A stretch of DNA of 58,780 nucleotides from Hymenopellis radicata (Eukaryota; Basidiomycota; Agaricomycetes; Agaricales; Physalacriaceae), in the NCBI GenBank assembly GCA_015501595.1, contig JADNRX010000337.1, positions 1-58,780 on the forward strand. Direction: 5' to 3'. Both the position numbers and the translations under genes were made by a program. Below are positions 22,853-35,509 of the stretch, piece by piece (the first letter of the stretch is position 1; each line of letters starts with the position of its first letter). The notes under the pieces were generated by a model. The model did not search any database, was not told the origin of the DNA, and saw only the letters and a list, made by a program, of their open reading frames with translations.

Positions 22853-23062
22853 TCATAAGGCAATATAACAACCTTGTAAACCATAGATCAAGTTCTGTTG
22901 ACCATCATCAACAATGCTGGTGTAATCCATTCGTTTAATCAGTAGACCGTATTGAAAATGGTACTCACGTATTGTTAGAGCTCGGCTTAGCATGCATATC
23001 TGCACAAACAGAGATGTCTCAGGTATCTCTGAGACATCTACAAAACTTGCGCGACGCCTCAT
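22853..23062 (-). other. Possible first exon on minus strand
   Basis: ATG at 23062 opens MRRRASFVDVSEIPETSL, followed by a good GTGAGT donor after TIR (near 22966). No downstream exon could be joined with confidence, so this is only a candidate divergent gene. The exon contains an 11-bp perfect inverted repeat (AGATGTCTCAG / CTGAGACATCT, 23012-23039, 6-nt loop). Confidence 0.25.
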
Positions 23063-23099
23063 CTTCGCGGTTGATGATTGATCAAGTTTAAGTCCGACC

Positions 23100-24213
23100 T
23101 CCGATCACTTTTCATTCTCAACTTCCGACCGCCATCATCACTACGCGCAGTACACATTATCTCATCCCCTACGCCGACCCCAACAACGCCGAGGAACAGT
23201 CGCCGCCCGAGAACGGGCCGGCGAACACTACAGTTCGACTGCCCACACCTGCCCGTTCCAGAACTTGAACACGCCGGAGCTCTGCCGCGCGCGCATTAAA
23301 CGCTTTATGCAGGGCAAGTTTCGCCAGTCCACAGTCAATTTTGGGTTTTCTGCGTGTGTAAGAGTTCTATTTTGTTGGACTGTACTGACGCTTGTCTCCA
23401 GGTCTGCTCCTGTCGTTCCTTCTGTTCCCGTCACCACTCCCTCAAACATTGCCGCCTCCGCCTCCGCGTTACATCCAGTAATAGCCCCACCTCCTCCAGC
23501 CGTTCCCCCGCCTTGGGGCCCTGCAGTCCGTCGAGGCAAGCCGAAACCCAAGGTACCGCCCCTCCGTCCAACAGGTTCGCCCTACGGATCGACGGTAACG
23601 CGCACCCTTGCTGCGCCGCAAACCTTGCCTTCGCCTCGGCGCGCGCCGCATATTGATGCCCTCGCAGAGTCGTCCGCTCCATCGCAGTCCGCCACGTCAG
23701 CACCTGAATCCGAACACGATGCGGAGGAAGACGAGCTGGACGATACGGATGCCCCGCCTGCGCGACCTGCTCGTACATACAAGCCGCGTGGCCGCCCACC
23801 CATCAAGACGCAGCCGGGGAGTCAAGAACGCCAGAGGCAGCGCCAGTACGAAAGATCGTATGAGGAGCGCAATCGACCTGAGAGGAATAAACAGCGTGCT
23901 GAAAACTCTGCACGGTAAGTTCATTTTCGTGAGTTCATTTTTCGTTGTACTGATCATCATCAGACGTCGTGCTGCGATAAAGGCGGAGCGAGTCGCATAC
24001 GCTGCGTCCAAAAGCCACCACACGCAGGAGATGCGCCTGCATCGCCGGAAGAATCGAGACACCGACAGCGAACAAGAAGTTGAGGAAGACATCGAGGAAG
24101 ACTCTGAGGAGGAGAGGGGCAGGCGCCAGATTCCAGAGGAGGAGGAGGGGGAGGAAGAAGAACAGCCACGCGTGAGGCTGAGGAAACACGTCTATACGGA
24201 GGACGACGAGTAG
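23100..24213 (+). CDS. Charged AT-hook protein G, start unresolved
   Basis: Exon segments join in one frame: TCPFQNLNTPELCRARIKRF, then a GTGTGT...CTCCAG intron, then SAPVVPSVPVTTPS. A Pro-rich linker and an acidic patch (EDELDDTD) lead to an AT-hook-like YKPRGRPPIK. A second intron (GTAAGT...ATCAG) joins ENSAR to RRAAIKAERV. The rest is a basic helical stretch followed by a Glu-rich tail, with the stop at 24213. No in-frame ATG precedes TCPFQN, so a short upstream exon is missing from my model and the given start is approximate. The AT-hook and long charged helix suggest a nuclear, chromatin- or DNA-associated protein. X1 begins 700 bp downstream on the same strand. Confidence 0.55.
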
Positions 24214-24912
24214 ATGGAGCAGGCGCCACGCCGTCGTCTGCGCAAACGCGAGTAGGGTTTGATTTTCTTTTATCACTTCTGAGTCTCAATGTTCTGGGTT
24301 CTGCGTTGAGTTTTATATTGGGTTTGTAATCGTAGATTTCTCGCTACTGTATTCAAAAATTCTACCGCTCATTTCGAAGCCAAGAGTGGGAAGAGTCTGT
24401 GGTAACAGCGTCACACAAGCGTTACCCGGTAACGAAAATAGATACCGGTAAACGTGGGCACAAAGTCCAAAATCAAACTCCGGTTCAATTTCTTTCGCTG
24501 ATACGACGCGCTCCCCCGACGCCCGTGCCTGCTGTGATCTCTGTTGACGGCGCTCGAAAGCAGTCTTTCGGGCCCACGCATTGATTACAAACGACGTGCT
24601 GAGCGCCAGCGGATACCGTTCATAGTGCCCGCCCTTGCGCTCTGTGAGTGACGTTTTTTTTTGATAAATATTGGGCTGACATCAGGTGCAGCTTGGACGC
24701 GTATTAGAGCTATCATAAACGGTGCCTCTCGCTAGCGGGACACTGTTGACGCGCCACTCTTGTCTTTGCTCGTCCTTGTGGTTTTTGTTTGGTGTGTTGC
24801 ATCTTGCGTTCTATCAATCACACTCTAACGCTCCGCTCTAGATTGTGGCCTGCTTTCTCCACCATGTACGAACGCTCGGCGCGTTACCCTGTTGGTTGTT
24901 TATCCCCGTACC
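24214..24912. other. Intergenic, no gene seen
   Basis: This holds the 3' flank of G and the presumed promoter of X1. There is a homopolymer T run at 24655-24662 and no supported coding sequence. Confidence 0.4.
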
Positions 24913-27900
24913 ATGATCGTAACTAATCCACTATAAGCACACACAGCGCGCGGGGTGGCGTACCGAACTTCATGACAGCGACCTTCGGGTCATACTTTAC
25001 CCTGCGAACCAAGATGCTCCCCCGATCCCCAGTGGCGTTCCTTTAAATCCGAGGAATCTTGCCGACCACGGGCAATACCGCCACATCCGATATCTCGCGC
25101 CTCATTTCGCGTACCTTGCGCTCATCGCTAAACGTTCACCCTTTCACGACCATGCATTCTACTCTCTTGCATATGGCCCAATGGAACTACCCGTCACCTA
25201 TACATCAGGGAAGGGATACCACCTTAGCGTAGCTGTGCAAGAAGCTTGGACACAAACATTCAGAGTCATACGACGTACCGCCAACTACTTGGGTGGAATT
25301 GCCAAGAGCAACATCCCCGCGCAACGTCCCTGGACATGGCCCGAACAGTATGGGTATACACGTTTTCACGCAACGCGAGACTCCGCGAGGCAGGCTGCTT
25401 TAGGCTCACAGCAGGCTTTCATTCCCTGGATTGCCTATGCTACGTTCTACGTGGGCGTCATTCAATTTGAGCAGGACCGAGGAATAGCGACGCACCATCA
25501 GTGGCGGTATAGCCTGCGAAAGGCAATGCTTTTTGATGAAGCCTGGGGTCTGGCGATGGAGAGTTCCTGTATCTTTGATCACGGACTCGACCGATTGGGA
25601 GCGTACTTTGCCATTGGCGGTAACAAGGATATAGAGGTGTCGCCCGATGAGCTGGTGATGATGCAAGTGCTCTGGAGTTTCCGGGCGCCCATCTACCTCG
25701 ACTGGGGTAGCGCGTTGAAGATGAACGACATACGGGGCTTGCTCGAGGATTCACACGTCCCCATTTATCCATACATGCATCCATCACGAAGGGAAATTAG
25801 AATTCTCATTGCCTCCCACTCCATCAAACGCGAGCCTGAAGGTGATGCAGTAGAACACGCGCAGTGTGATCTTCAGGATGAAACCAATATCGAGCATCGT
25901 TCGCTTCCGTCAGTGGCTGATGCTGCACCCCTGGAAGACTCGCTTCCCCCAGGTGTTGAAGCGCAGCTCACGAAGAATGGGCAAGTCGTCTATCGAGATG
26001 CAGCGACCGGAACAACTTCAAGAGAGTGCCCTGCTTCGACGCCGGTTGACAATACCGCCACAGCGTCTCCTGCCACACTTCGCTTGCCATCGCCCCAAGA
26101 GTTCCTCAAGAAGAGGGCTGATGAATACACCATAAAAGCACAGAACGAGGACACCAAGGAGCGACAACGGCGGTTGGGCAAGGAGCGTGCCGCCCACGGC
26201 AGAAATCCCATCAGGAACGCGTCCTTTTTCTTGTGGACGGAGAGCGCGGGAGTTTGGTTGCGAGAGGAGCTGGACCGCGAAGATGGAACGGAAATATTCC
26301 AGCAAGAGCAATTCACGAGTTCGCAGACAGTGTACAATGGGTTTTCCAACTCGTACGATTTTTGCACAGCCTTTGACGCCACGTGAGTACTATTTGCTTG
26401 TTTGGTGAGTTAGCACACTGATTGCTTTCCAGTGCTGTTTCTCTAGGCACGCTTCGTGACGAGGATACAGCGGAGGAGTTGTATGGTATGACTGAGTGTA
26501 CGGCTGTGGATGAAGCGGCGCTCGATCCACGCTCGTTCTGGGCGCAGCGTGTAGCAGGATTCAACGAACAGGAGGCGCACGAGTCACCTCTTGAGCATGT
26601 GGCACGGCGTGGTCGCGAAAATCTTGGTCAAAGTACAATGGTCCCCGACTCTGATGCAAGTGTCTTTGTTTGGGAGATCCGGGCGGCCGACGGATCGTTA
26701 CGTCAGATGCTGCCACCTGTGGATTCTCCCGAGCGCGCCTGCATTCGATGGGTACGAAGGCGTTTGAATAGCGGCGACATAGAGGCATCTTTCAACAATG
26801 CACAAAGTACACAAGTTCGGTTTGATCCGTTCCGAAACGAGTGGGACATTTCTTGGGCGTTCGACCCTACGTAGGTCTTCCTTTATTCTTGCAGCGTCCT
26901 TATACTGATTGATCTAGGTGTGTGGCCCGTGGCGTCTATAAGGCGTATCGTCCTCAAGTTGATGACACTTTTGGTCTCGCGAGCACGATAGCCTCCGTCT
27001 CGGATCAGCATAATCCCCAAGCGGACATTTTCATGGACACGGACATGCCTCTCGCGAGCGAAGTCTTTGACGACTGTCAGGAGTCTGTGCCGTTCTTCCA
27101 CGAAAAGAAGATTTTGGATGACTTGGGTTGGATGTCTTCACGATATCTTGATCTTCCACACGTCAATGGGCCTGTGAACGGGGAGGGTCTTTTGAGGGAA
27201 TTCTTTGAGAACTTTGGCATGACCGTCGGCAGAGACAGCGATATTGAAGACGAGCAGTTGCAGCCAAAGGTGGAGGATATCCAGCCGCTACTGCAGGCTG
27301 TTGGATTCTGCCGTTCACACATTCCAGCATCGTTCTCTTTGTCTTGGCTAAGCGCTCAGCAGTGGAACAGATTGCTCTACGCGTTTAAGCGTCTTCGTCT
27401 GGTCCGTCCGGACCGCTTGTCCCAATTGGATGGAAAACTGCCGCAGATCATGGACCTCGCCAACATAAACTCTGATCTGTTTCATCCTATTGGATTTCCT
27501 ATTGCGAAGGCATCCTTTGCCGACGATGATCGGTCGTTCTGGCTCATTGATGCTCCGCCACAATCTGATCATCTGCGGTGGCAGCTCGCAATTCCTCTGC
27601 CGAGGACTCTTGTCCTAATACTGCGCATGGGGTGGGGACCAGACCCTAGGCGTATCATCCCAGAGTTGGTTCGTAGGTGCATCCCGTTCTTTTGGCTGGT
27701 CCACGCCAATGAGCCTATCAATCAGCCTGCCATCCGTCCTAGAGGCAACGGTTACCGGCCAAAGGAATATCAGCCCACCACGCAAGATTTTCTGGCCGCC
27801 GAGATGACCAAGATTGACTTTCTTCGTGGGGCGCGCGGTTACGCAGCGTTCTTCAGCGGCTCACTGTTTGCTCGGTGGGCGAACGAATACGCTGATGGGC

Positions 27901-28412
27901 GTAGCATAGCATTGGGACCGACGCGCAATGTCCTATGGCCAGGAAAGCTGCGTCGACTGCTCATTGACGGTGAAATGGGTCCCCTGGTTTATGACCCTTC
28001 TTTAACGGACGCTGAAGTCGAAACATTGATGGGGGCAACGCAGATCCTAAGCGGTGAGATACTCATTTTGCCAACTGCCATTTGACTGAACATTCTTTTC
28101 ATAGACCACACAATGACCGGACCACCATGGATCAAGAGCTGGTGGCCGTCACCCGGAACTTGGAATTCACGGGTCATTTCAGCGGGTATGTGGGGTGTAG
28201 CGGCGCAAGACTGGTTGGACAGGCGCCGGACTGGGTTATTAGCAGGGCAACCTAAATGGAACACGAATAGCAACTGGCGCACGAATCTGCTTTACAGGTC
28301 AGCGTATGCGATGGAACATTGCAAGGAGTATGATGATTCTTGTGCTGCGTACATAGAGGCGATGACCAGTTTGATTGAACGTTCGAATATGGACGAATAT
28401 GTAGTCTCGTGA
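24913..28412 (+). CDS. Large orphan protein X1, paralogue of X2
   Basis: About 1,100 residues in five or more exons. The start is tentative: ATG 24913 with a tiny first exon, or ATG 24864. Exon 2 reads through LNPRNLADHGQYRHIRYLAP and then PWTWPEQYGYTRFHATRDSA and AFIPWIAYATFYVGVIQF. Introns near 26383-26432 and 26873-26918 join FDAT to AVSLGTLRDEDTAEEL and AFDPT to CVARGVYKAYRPQ. The last intron near 28053 leads to TMTGPPWIKSWWPSPG and the stop at 28412. X2 matches it over the whole length: WPEQYGYTRF with WPEPCQYGYRF, and FDPFRNEWDISWAF with FDPFRNEIDLSHLF. I know similar hypothetical proteins (WPEP-x-YGY pattern) only as expanded Agaricomycete families of unknown function. No catalytic motif is evident. 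Confidence 0.75.
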
Positions 28413-29822
28413 GCGTGTCGTTGTGTATATGACTGTACTTGCTGTTTATTTCTTGGACTGTGGACAATGTCACAAGGCCTGTACTGAATATGATTGTTTC
28501 AATGGCACAGGTGTACAATATTGCTGCCCCGTAGGAAGAGGTTTATTGTCCCATCAGGCAGTCAGCTTAACACAATGAGCACCTTTAACACAACTCGTCG
28601 GCGATTTCAAATAGCCAGGCGACATGTCTCGCCTTTGCTTGATCAATTTCCAAGCGCACCGCCGCGGCCATAACGATCTTGATTTCTAGGACAATCATTT
28701 TGCTATGTCGGAAATCTGTCTTCCCAATTGTGATCCGTACGGAAAGGACGGTTTCTTGTCGGGAAGTCAAGTAGATGGATTATATTAACCAAGGAAATAC
28801 GTGCAGTTTATATACTATCGGAGGTGTACTAGAAGGGTTCTACTAAGTGTTTATAAGCAGCTGTCTATGAGTCAGAGGAAACGGGGAGAATATAGGACAA
28901 CAGTCGAGCAGGTAGTCCTCACCGCCGTGCTCGTTATATCGTCTTCGAATAACCCTCTTCCTGCTTTGGTTATGGCTCGCATTCCGTGCGTGTACCCGTG
29001 TAGAAGCGAATCTAGCTAATCCGGAGTGGGATTGTAATAACCTCGCGCTGATGCTACGTGCTGTTTCTCCGTCTTCTCGCCGTGGGACTAACGCTGTGTA
29101 CAGACAGTGGTAGGCGTGATCCTAATGTGCATAACCGGCTGGACATTTCAGCGCCACCACGTTGTTCGAACGGGAACACAGGAATGCGCTGTCTTGATAG
29201 ACGCGTGCGATCTCTGCTGCAACTTAGGGTACAGGCTGGGCCCTGTCCACAACCTCACCTCAACACCGCTTTTGCGTTTAACGCACTACCATCAACGCGC
29301 TCCTCTTCGAATCCGCTCTTCTCCTACGCGATAACATCCGCCATCTCCCCTCGCACTCCCCTACACCCTCCGACGTCTCCTCCAAGCGCTCATATACCCG
29401 ATATCGACCTACGCCCACCTCCAAGGGTACTACCACATCTACTCCACGCCCAAGATTGATTGCTGTTACTAAAGTATCATCTTTTGTATGCCAAGTACAC
29501 CTATGATCACGCCGACACTGCTTCATCGAAACTTGCTTGTCTGGTTGACTTCCGTTCACGCACTGGCGAACTCTATGGTCAATTTCTATACATGCTATGC
29601 CTCGGCAAGGTTTTGGCTGTAAATCGCCGGCCGGTAACTAAATTTATTCGGATCGGAACTCCTCCGACGTGCACGTCAGCGGAGTTTCAACGCTGCTTCC
29701 CCCGCCTCTCTCAGCGACGACTGACGTGCTGGGCTGCGTTGGGCAGTAGTCTGCCCAGCTTGCCTTTGTATCTGGCTGTCGTCACTCCAGAGTAGAGTGG
29801 TTTTTCGCGTCTGACAGCGGAG
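28413..29822. other. 1.4-kb intergenic region
   Basis: No complete gene. A minus-strand frame at 28585-28770 (IVLEIKIVMAAAVRLEIDQ) looks protein-like but has no usable context, and may be a remnant. Plus-strand frames at 29058-29460 are Pro/Ser-rich and unsupported. The last 200 bp should hold the helicase A promoter; it contains the inverted pair GGGCAGTAGTCTGCCC at 29741-29756. Confidence 0.4.
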
Positions 29823-32800
29823 ATGCGGCAAGTAAAGTACGTCGTCCTGCTGCGCGTCCGGTTGAACGTTGTTGACGACATCGCTCTTTTAGGTGCAGTA
29901 AGGAGAAGTGCCCTGCTGGCTGGTACACCACCGGCAAGCGTTTAACCCATATCAAGGCGTACCACACTACCAAGTCCATCACATGGACGACTGCTAATGG
30001 TAAGTCAGGCAATCGCGCGGTAAACGCTTATGAAATGGCTTCCAGGCGAGAAGGAACCCATAGCTCGCGACTCCGAGGGTTACTTCAATTGCTGGTGCGG
30101 GCAGGCATCCCATCGCCGCGCCAACTACGATCGCATGGCTCAGATCATCAAATATTCGGTGGACGACGTTACCGCGCACATGTCCATCAGCGGCCACGAA
30201 GACGAAAAGCCTGAAGAGTACGGACAAGGGGAGCTCGTCATTCCACAACACCCCAGTCCGATCTTCACGCTAGATGCGCCACCCGGCGACACGGCATTCA
30301 CATTCGAGGATTCTGGTGATAGGTAGGACCGGTATTCCCGTCTCCGAATGCTGTCGACGTATTCTCCAGGTCTGAAGATGCTGTTGATGCGGAAGAAGCT
30401 AGCGGCAAGTGCACACTGTTCTCACTCATAAGCGTGCTGAATTTTGTACAGGGAAGCAAGTGTCCAGTACGATGCTGAAGGCGCTGGTGATAGCATGATG
30501 GATACGTAAGTTACAAGTTGTGTCTTGGCGGGCAAAGCTCACACTATTCGCAGCGGTGGAGAAGAGCATCAGTATTCGCAAGGGAACGATGTTGTTGAGT
30601 GAGTTTTGGCAATGCTTCCAAACATCATCTAACCAAATCTAGCAGCTCGGACGCCATGCAGGTTGATGATAGCGCGTGTGACATGGATGTTGATATGGAG
30701 ACTGAGTCAAGGGTTAACGCTGACAGTCTATCCGACTTGTCCGACTTGTCCGACCTCGATTCAAACGACATGCTCGATACAGCAGAAGACGACAGCTCAT
30801 CAACTCCGGAACAGGAAGAAGCGCGGCAGTTCCTGCTTTCTCATTGTTTCATTGTCGACGCCGTTTATCATCGCATAGTCTGCTGTGAAGCGAAATGTAT
30901 AAAGCTTGTCTTGTTCGACCATGTCTATGGCCACCGACACAAGAACCATAACAATGATCCGCGTCGCCACCCGGTGCCTCCCGCCGAGAAATTTAGGGAA
31001 GCCCTCGTCGCATTAGGTGCGGACGCGCCTATCAAATTCGCGCGTTACACCGTCCTCCAAGAACTGCCTGTCTTGAAGGTCTACACAGATGGCGCCAAAT
31101 GCCTGTATCCCAATTGTACCCACGTCACGCGCGTTTTTCCCACAAGGAAAGCAGTGCAGGAGCATTACAACACGGGGCATGACCATGTGTCGCTCAGCGC
31201 GCGTGCTTTCACTGTCGGTATTCGCTGTCAGCAGATGGGAACGTTTGGAGGTGAACGGAAGTGCTATGAAGTCGCGGCGGTTGAATCGGTTTCCATCAAC
31301 GCCTACGAGTTACTAGTGGCCGAGGGGAGACGCCTAGGATTGGACTCGCAATCCTCTGTGTACACTGCCCAGAAAAATCGACGTCTGGTAGACCCCCTCG
31401 TGTCGCAACTCAAGTGGGACTCGCTTATAGATAAAGTGGATATTCGTCTGTTACGCCAGACGGCCGAGATTCCTGCGAAAACCGATTCGCTTTACCGTAT
31501 TTTCACCGCAGTGCGCGCCTACTACGAGTATGTTGGTCCGCGTATTGCAAAACTGCCGACAATAGCTTTACGCTATATTCGAACAAGCTTAAAGTACGAC
31601 TTATTCTTGTCTTGCAGGACACTTACTGACCTTGCAAATAATAGAGATCAGCTTAAAAAGCGCCCATTCATGCGCGTTCAAGAGGATTACACGGTCGAGG
31701 CGTACTCCCTCTATATGGCGACTTTACTCGTATTCCTCCACCGCCATCGAACGTCACCTCTTGCCAACTTCTCCGTGCCCTTTCATCCCAGCATGGAATC
31801 TGCCATGCGTGCGCTGTTTGCCACTGTCGTCGAGCGCGTCTGTACAGACCAAGAGGCACTGAACGCAGTCCACGAAGTTGTGTGGTCGCTGCTCCGCTAT
31901 CCAAGCGATGAATCACGTCAAGATGAATCCCTTGACCTGTTTCACCTCTTTCTCGTAGTTTCGCATCTTCGTGACGACCGTGGACGCTTCGTCCGTGCAG
32001 CGCGCATCACACCCAACATCTCCAAACTCCAGTGGTGTTTCCGGGCGGCGGCTTGCGAATACATCCTCCGGCATCCATCTGACCCTCAGGGTGACATGCT
32101 AAAAGTGTACCATGATGATGTTGAGGAGCACTTGACTGACGGAGGGAAGATGGGGCTGTTCACAGTCCTTCGGCAAAAGCAGGCTCTCATTTCCCATCTG
32201 GCTATGATACAGCCAGGCATCCCGCGCCTTGGCTGGAACATTACAAAGACTATCGTCAACATCGATGGTCTTCCCATCCCCGTCAAGCTTATCTACGATG
32301 CATCGCATAAGAGCGCACGTCTCCTCGAAGAGAAAATCCGCGCGCTTGTACCGACTTTTGATTTTGATGACATCTACGCGCACCTTGATTCCAGGCTGGA
32401 CAGCAGTTCAGATAAAGCGGCGCAATGGTTTCGTGAAAACACCAGAGAAGAGAAGCACGGTTATTCCTTCCTTTCTGAAGGGACCAACGCGCTTGTCCAA
32501 TTCAGGACAACCCTGACCGATCACGTCGCCCATCTACCAGAGTTCTTTATTCAGCATAGAACCAAATTAATTCCTAGACACGGTATGTTTGTACATTGTC
32601 ACTTGAACAAGTACTCAATCGCAAATCACAGATCGTATTTGGAGGTTTCTTCGTGAGCTGGACGAGATCGTCGAGCTAGCGTATTTTCTAGTTTCCTTCA
32701 CGAGTGGCGGCACTCCACGTGGTTCTGACGCGGAAGGCCTCCGCTATGTAAACACAGAGGCGGGACAAAGGCATGTCTACATGTACAACGGCATGCTTGC

Positions 32801-35509
32801 AATAATCACTGTCTACTCGAAAACGCTGCAAAACACTGGTCGAGCCGTTCCATGTGGTCGCTTCCCTCCCGCGGCCGTCTCTCGTAATCTCATCATTCTC
32901 CTCAATACCCTCTATGATACCGCCAGATATTTGGCCGTGCGTGTCATGCCCGCTGAAGAAGCCGAATCGTACTCCAAGTACATCTTTGTACTCTCGGGTG
33001 ACTACATGCGAGCAGCAAAGTACAGTTCCGCGCTTTCCCGCCACACGGAACGAACACTTTTCACCCCCCTCGGACTTCGCGATGTGCGTCAGCTCTTGGA
33101 CTCTGTGCTGAAGCAGACTACCCGGAGTAGTTTTGATGAAGGAGACGAGGGCCTCTCATTGGAGGAAGGGATTGATCAGCAAACTGGTCACTCGTCAAGC
33201 GTGGCCCAGCGTCATTATGCTGTCGACTTTGGCGCAATCGACAGTGCATCTCTTGGCATGCTGACGCTCTTCCAGTCGGTCAGTGTTCGTTGGCATTGCG
33301 CGATGGGATTTGCATGCCCGAGTTTGGCAAAGGAAGTTGCTGTGGTCAAACAGGTTTGTTTACAGTTGCATTCGCGGCGCATTTACTCACAGTGTTCCTC
33401 AGGCGAATCCCTCAATCAAACATAGCGAACTATATGAGGTTGTTGTGCCCATTCTGACCACGATAAAGAATGAGCTTGCAAAGTTCAGAGAAGACCTAGC
33501 GGGAATCTTTCGAGCCGAAACACGCTCAGCCGTAGCCGCGTTCGCTTTACAAGTGCAACGACCTTCTATGCACGCGTTTCCGCCCATCGAAGTACATCCA
33601 AACTTGCGGATGGCGCTCCAACGCCTGAACCCGCAGGATCCGAACCCCCAGTTCAAAAGCCCGGAGCAAGCAGAAATAATTCAACTCCTCTTGGGTGATA
33701 TTGCATATTCCATCCTCCTCGTATCTCCCACTGGCTATGGCAAGACGTTTATGGTCAGCGTTATCGCTGCGCTTTGTCCCAAAAAGGTTCTCGTTGTTAT
33801 CACGCCATTTGTCTCCACCACCCGAGATCTTTGCCGTCGACTGGATGGGCAACCGGGTGTTAACGCGCGCTCCTGGGACGACGTTGAAACGCTCGGCTGT
33901 TCGGCTGATGAGAACGTTATGGTTGTCTCCGCGCACCTTGTCAACGGCACCCACTTTCGTCGATGGACCGAAATGTCCAAGGATCGTATTCAGGCCATCG
34001 TAATTGATGAGTGTCACGAGATGCTGATTTCGAGTTATCGGAAAACATTTGAATATTTTACGCATCTTTCCAGAGTCGGCAAATCGTTTGTCTTTCTCAC
34101 CGCCACTCTCTTTCCCGCGTCCGAGCCGAATCTCTTGAAGATGCTGGAAATCGATGGACGCCTCTTGCGTGTATTCCGTGTACCCACATACCGGCCCAAC
34201 ATTGCCTACAAAGTTGAACATCGTGTTGATCAAGACGATGCCATCGACCGCATTGGGGAGCTTCTCCAGACACACAAGCTTGCGCCTGGTCAAAAGGGCC
34301 TCATCTACTGTACGACGAGGGCGCAGGTTGAGGCCGTTGCTAAAAAGTACAAGCTGCCGTTCTACCATGCACAGATGGATCCCGATGACGAAGAGAACAA
34401 CAAGGCACTCAAGGAGGAAGTTCACATGAACTGGATGTATAGTACGTCAGACGAGTGGGCGTGGGCGGTCGCTACATTGGCGTTCGGATCGGGTATCGAT
34501 AATTCCAGCGTCATGGTCGTCATCCATCTTCTGATGCCTGCTCTCCTACGATTTTTACAAGAATCCGGGCGTTTGGGTCGCACCGGACAAAAGTGCTTCT
34601 CCTACACTCTGTCATACCCAGCGCCCTCCTTCGCACCAAAGTCCGAAGATGTACACCTTGGAGTCCAGGATGGTCGCGCCTATGTTGAAACCACGTCATG
34701 TCGCCGCCTCGTCCTAGGGCGCTTCGACGGTGGCCAGTGTCATTCCTGTGGTGCACTGCCAAATGCTCAGCTCTGCGACAATTGTGAGAAACTTATCAAA
34801 GCAAGTGGCCTCCTCCTCTTCCTCCTCTCCTCTCTGCTAACAACTTTCACAGACTGATTTCGCTCTCATCGTTCAGCCGCCCAACTTTCATCCGGTACTC
34901 GCGCTGCCGCCGCCAGTTGACAAGGCACCCAATCTCCAGGTGGTAACTCGCAGTACCGAGGCTGCCAAACATGAGAAGCTTCTCGAAAGCACTCGCTCCA
35001 CCGTAGCCAAAGTCATGGAAATTCTTGGTGACATTGAGGAGACTGGCTGTGTGGATTGTTGGGCGCTACACCGTTTCCACAAAACGATTCCGCCTCATGC
35101 CCCAGGCCACAAGCACCGAAAACCGCCAGAGCAAGTCACAGCATTGGCCCGCCTTGACAACCTCCAATTTCCTGACTACGTCCACTGGACGTTCTGCTAC
35201 CGGTGCTGGATTTGTTATCAGCCACCGGGATACCATCCTCGGCACGAGACCGGTGTTCCACTTGACGCGGCCAAGTGTCCCGGCAACGCAGGTCGGGAAC
35301 GGATACTTGTGTGCTTCGCCAACGTGCTCTTTACCTCCGCCCAGTCCTTCAAGGTTGGCAACCAAAACATTTTCCAGAAAGAGGACTTCTTTGAAAGGTG
35401 GCTTACGGCGAAGCCACAACACGCGTACGATGTCCCAAACATTTACAAGATCCTGCTCGAGTTTGCTGCGAAATATCCCAAAGTAGTCGCTCCGGCACCC
35501 ACAGCTTGA
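29823..35509 (+). CDS. Helicase A: zinc fingers, recombinase-like region, RecQ-like motor
   Basis: About 1,730 residues in ten or so exons, start ATG 29823 (MRQVK, then C2H2-like CSKEKCPAGWYTTGKRLTHI). An acidic linker follows, then an OrsD/DUF3505-like region (LLSHCFIVDAVYHRIVCC) and another C2H2 finger (CLYPNCTHVTRVFPTRKAV). Codons 32718-33218 carry a tyrosine-recombinase-like set: GGTPRGSDAEGLRYVN, VYSKT, LGLRDVRQLL and GHSSSVAQRHYAVD. The motor has SPTGYGKT, VIDECHEM, LTATLF, LIYCTTRAQ and QESGRLGRTG, a RecQ-like SF2 set. A GC-AG intron (34801-34852) precedes a C-terminal Cys/His module (GCVDCWALHRFHK, FCYRCWICYQPP) also found in gene D. By family it should be an ATP-driven 3'-5' DNA helicase in the nucleus. 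Similar zinc-finger/RecQ proteins are often subtelomeric in fungi. The recombinase assignment is my inference. Confidence 0.8.

Noticed and set aside
28585..28770. Minus-strand coding remnant (IVLEIKIVMAAAVRLEIDQ)
   Set aside because: Too short, no start context, no recognised family and no neighbouring exon.
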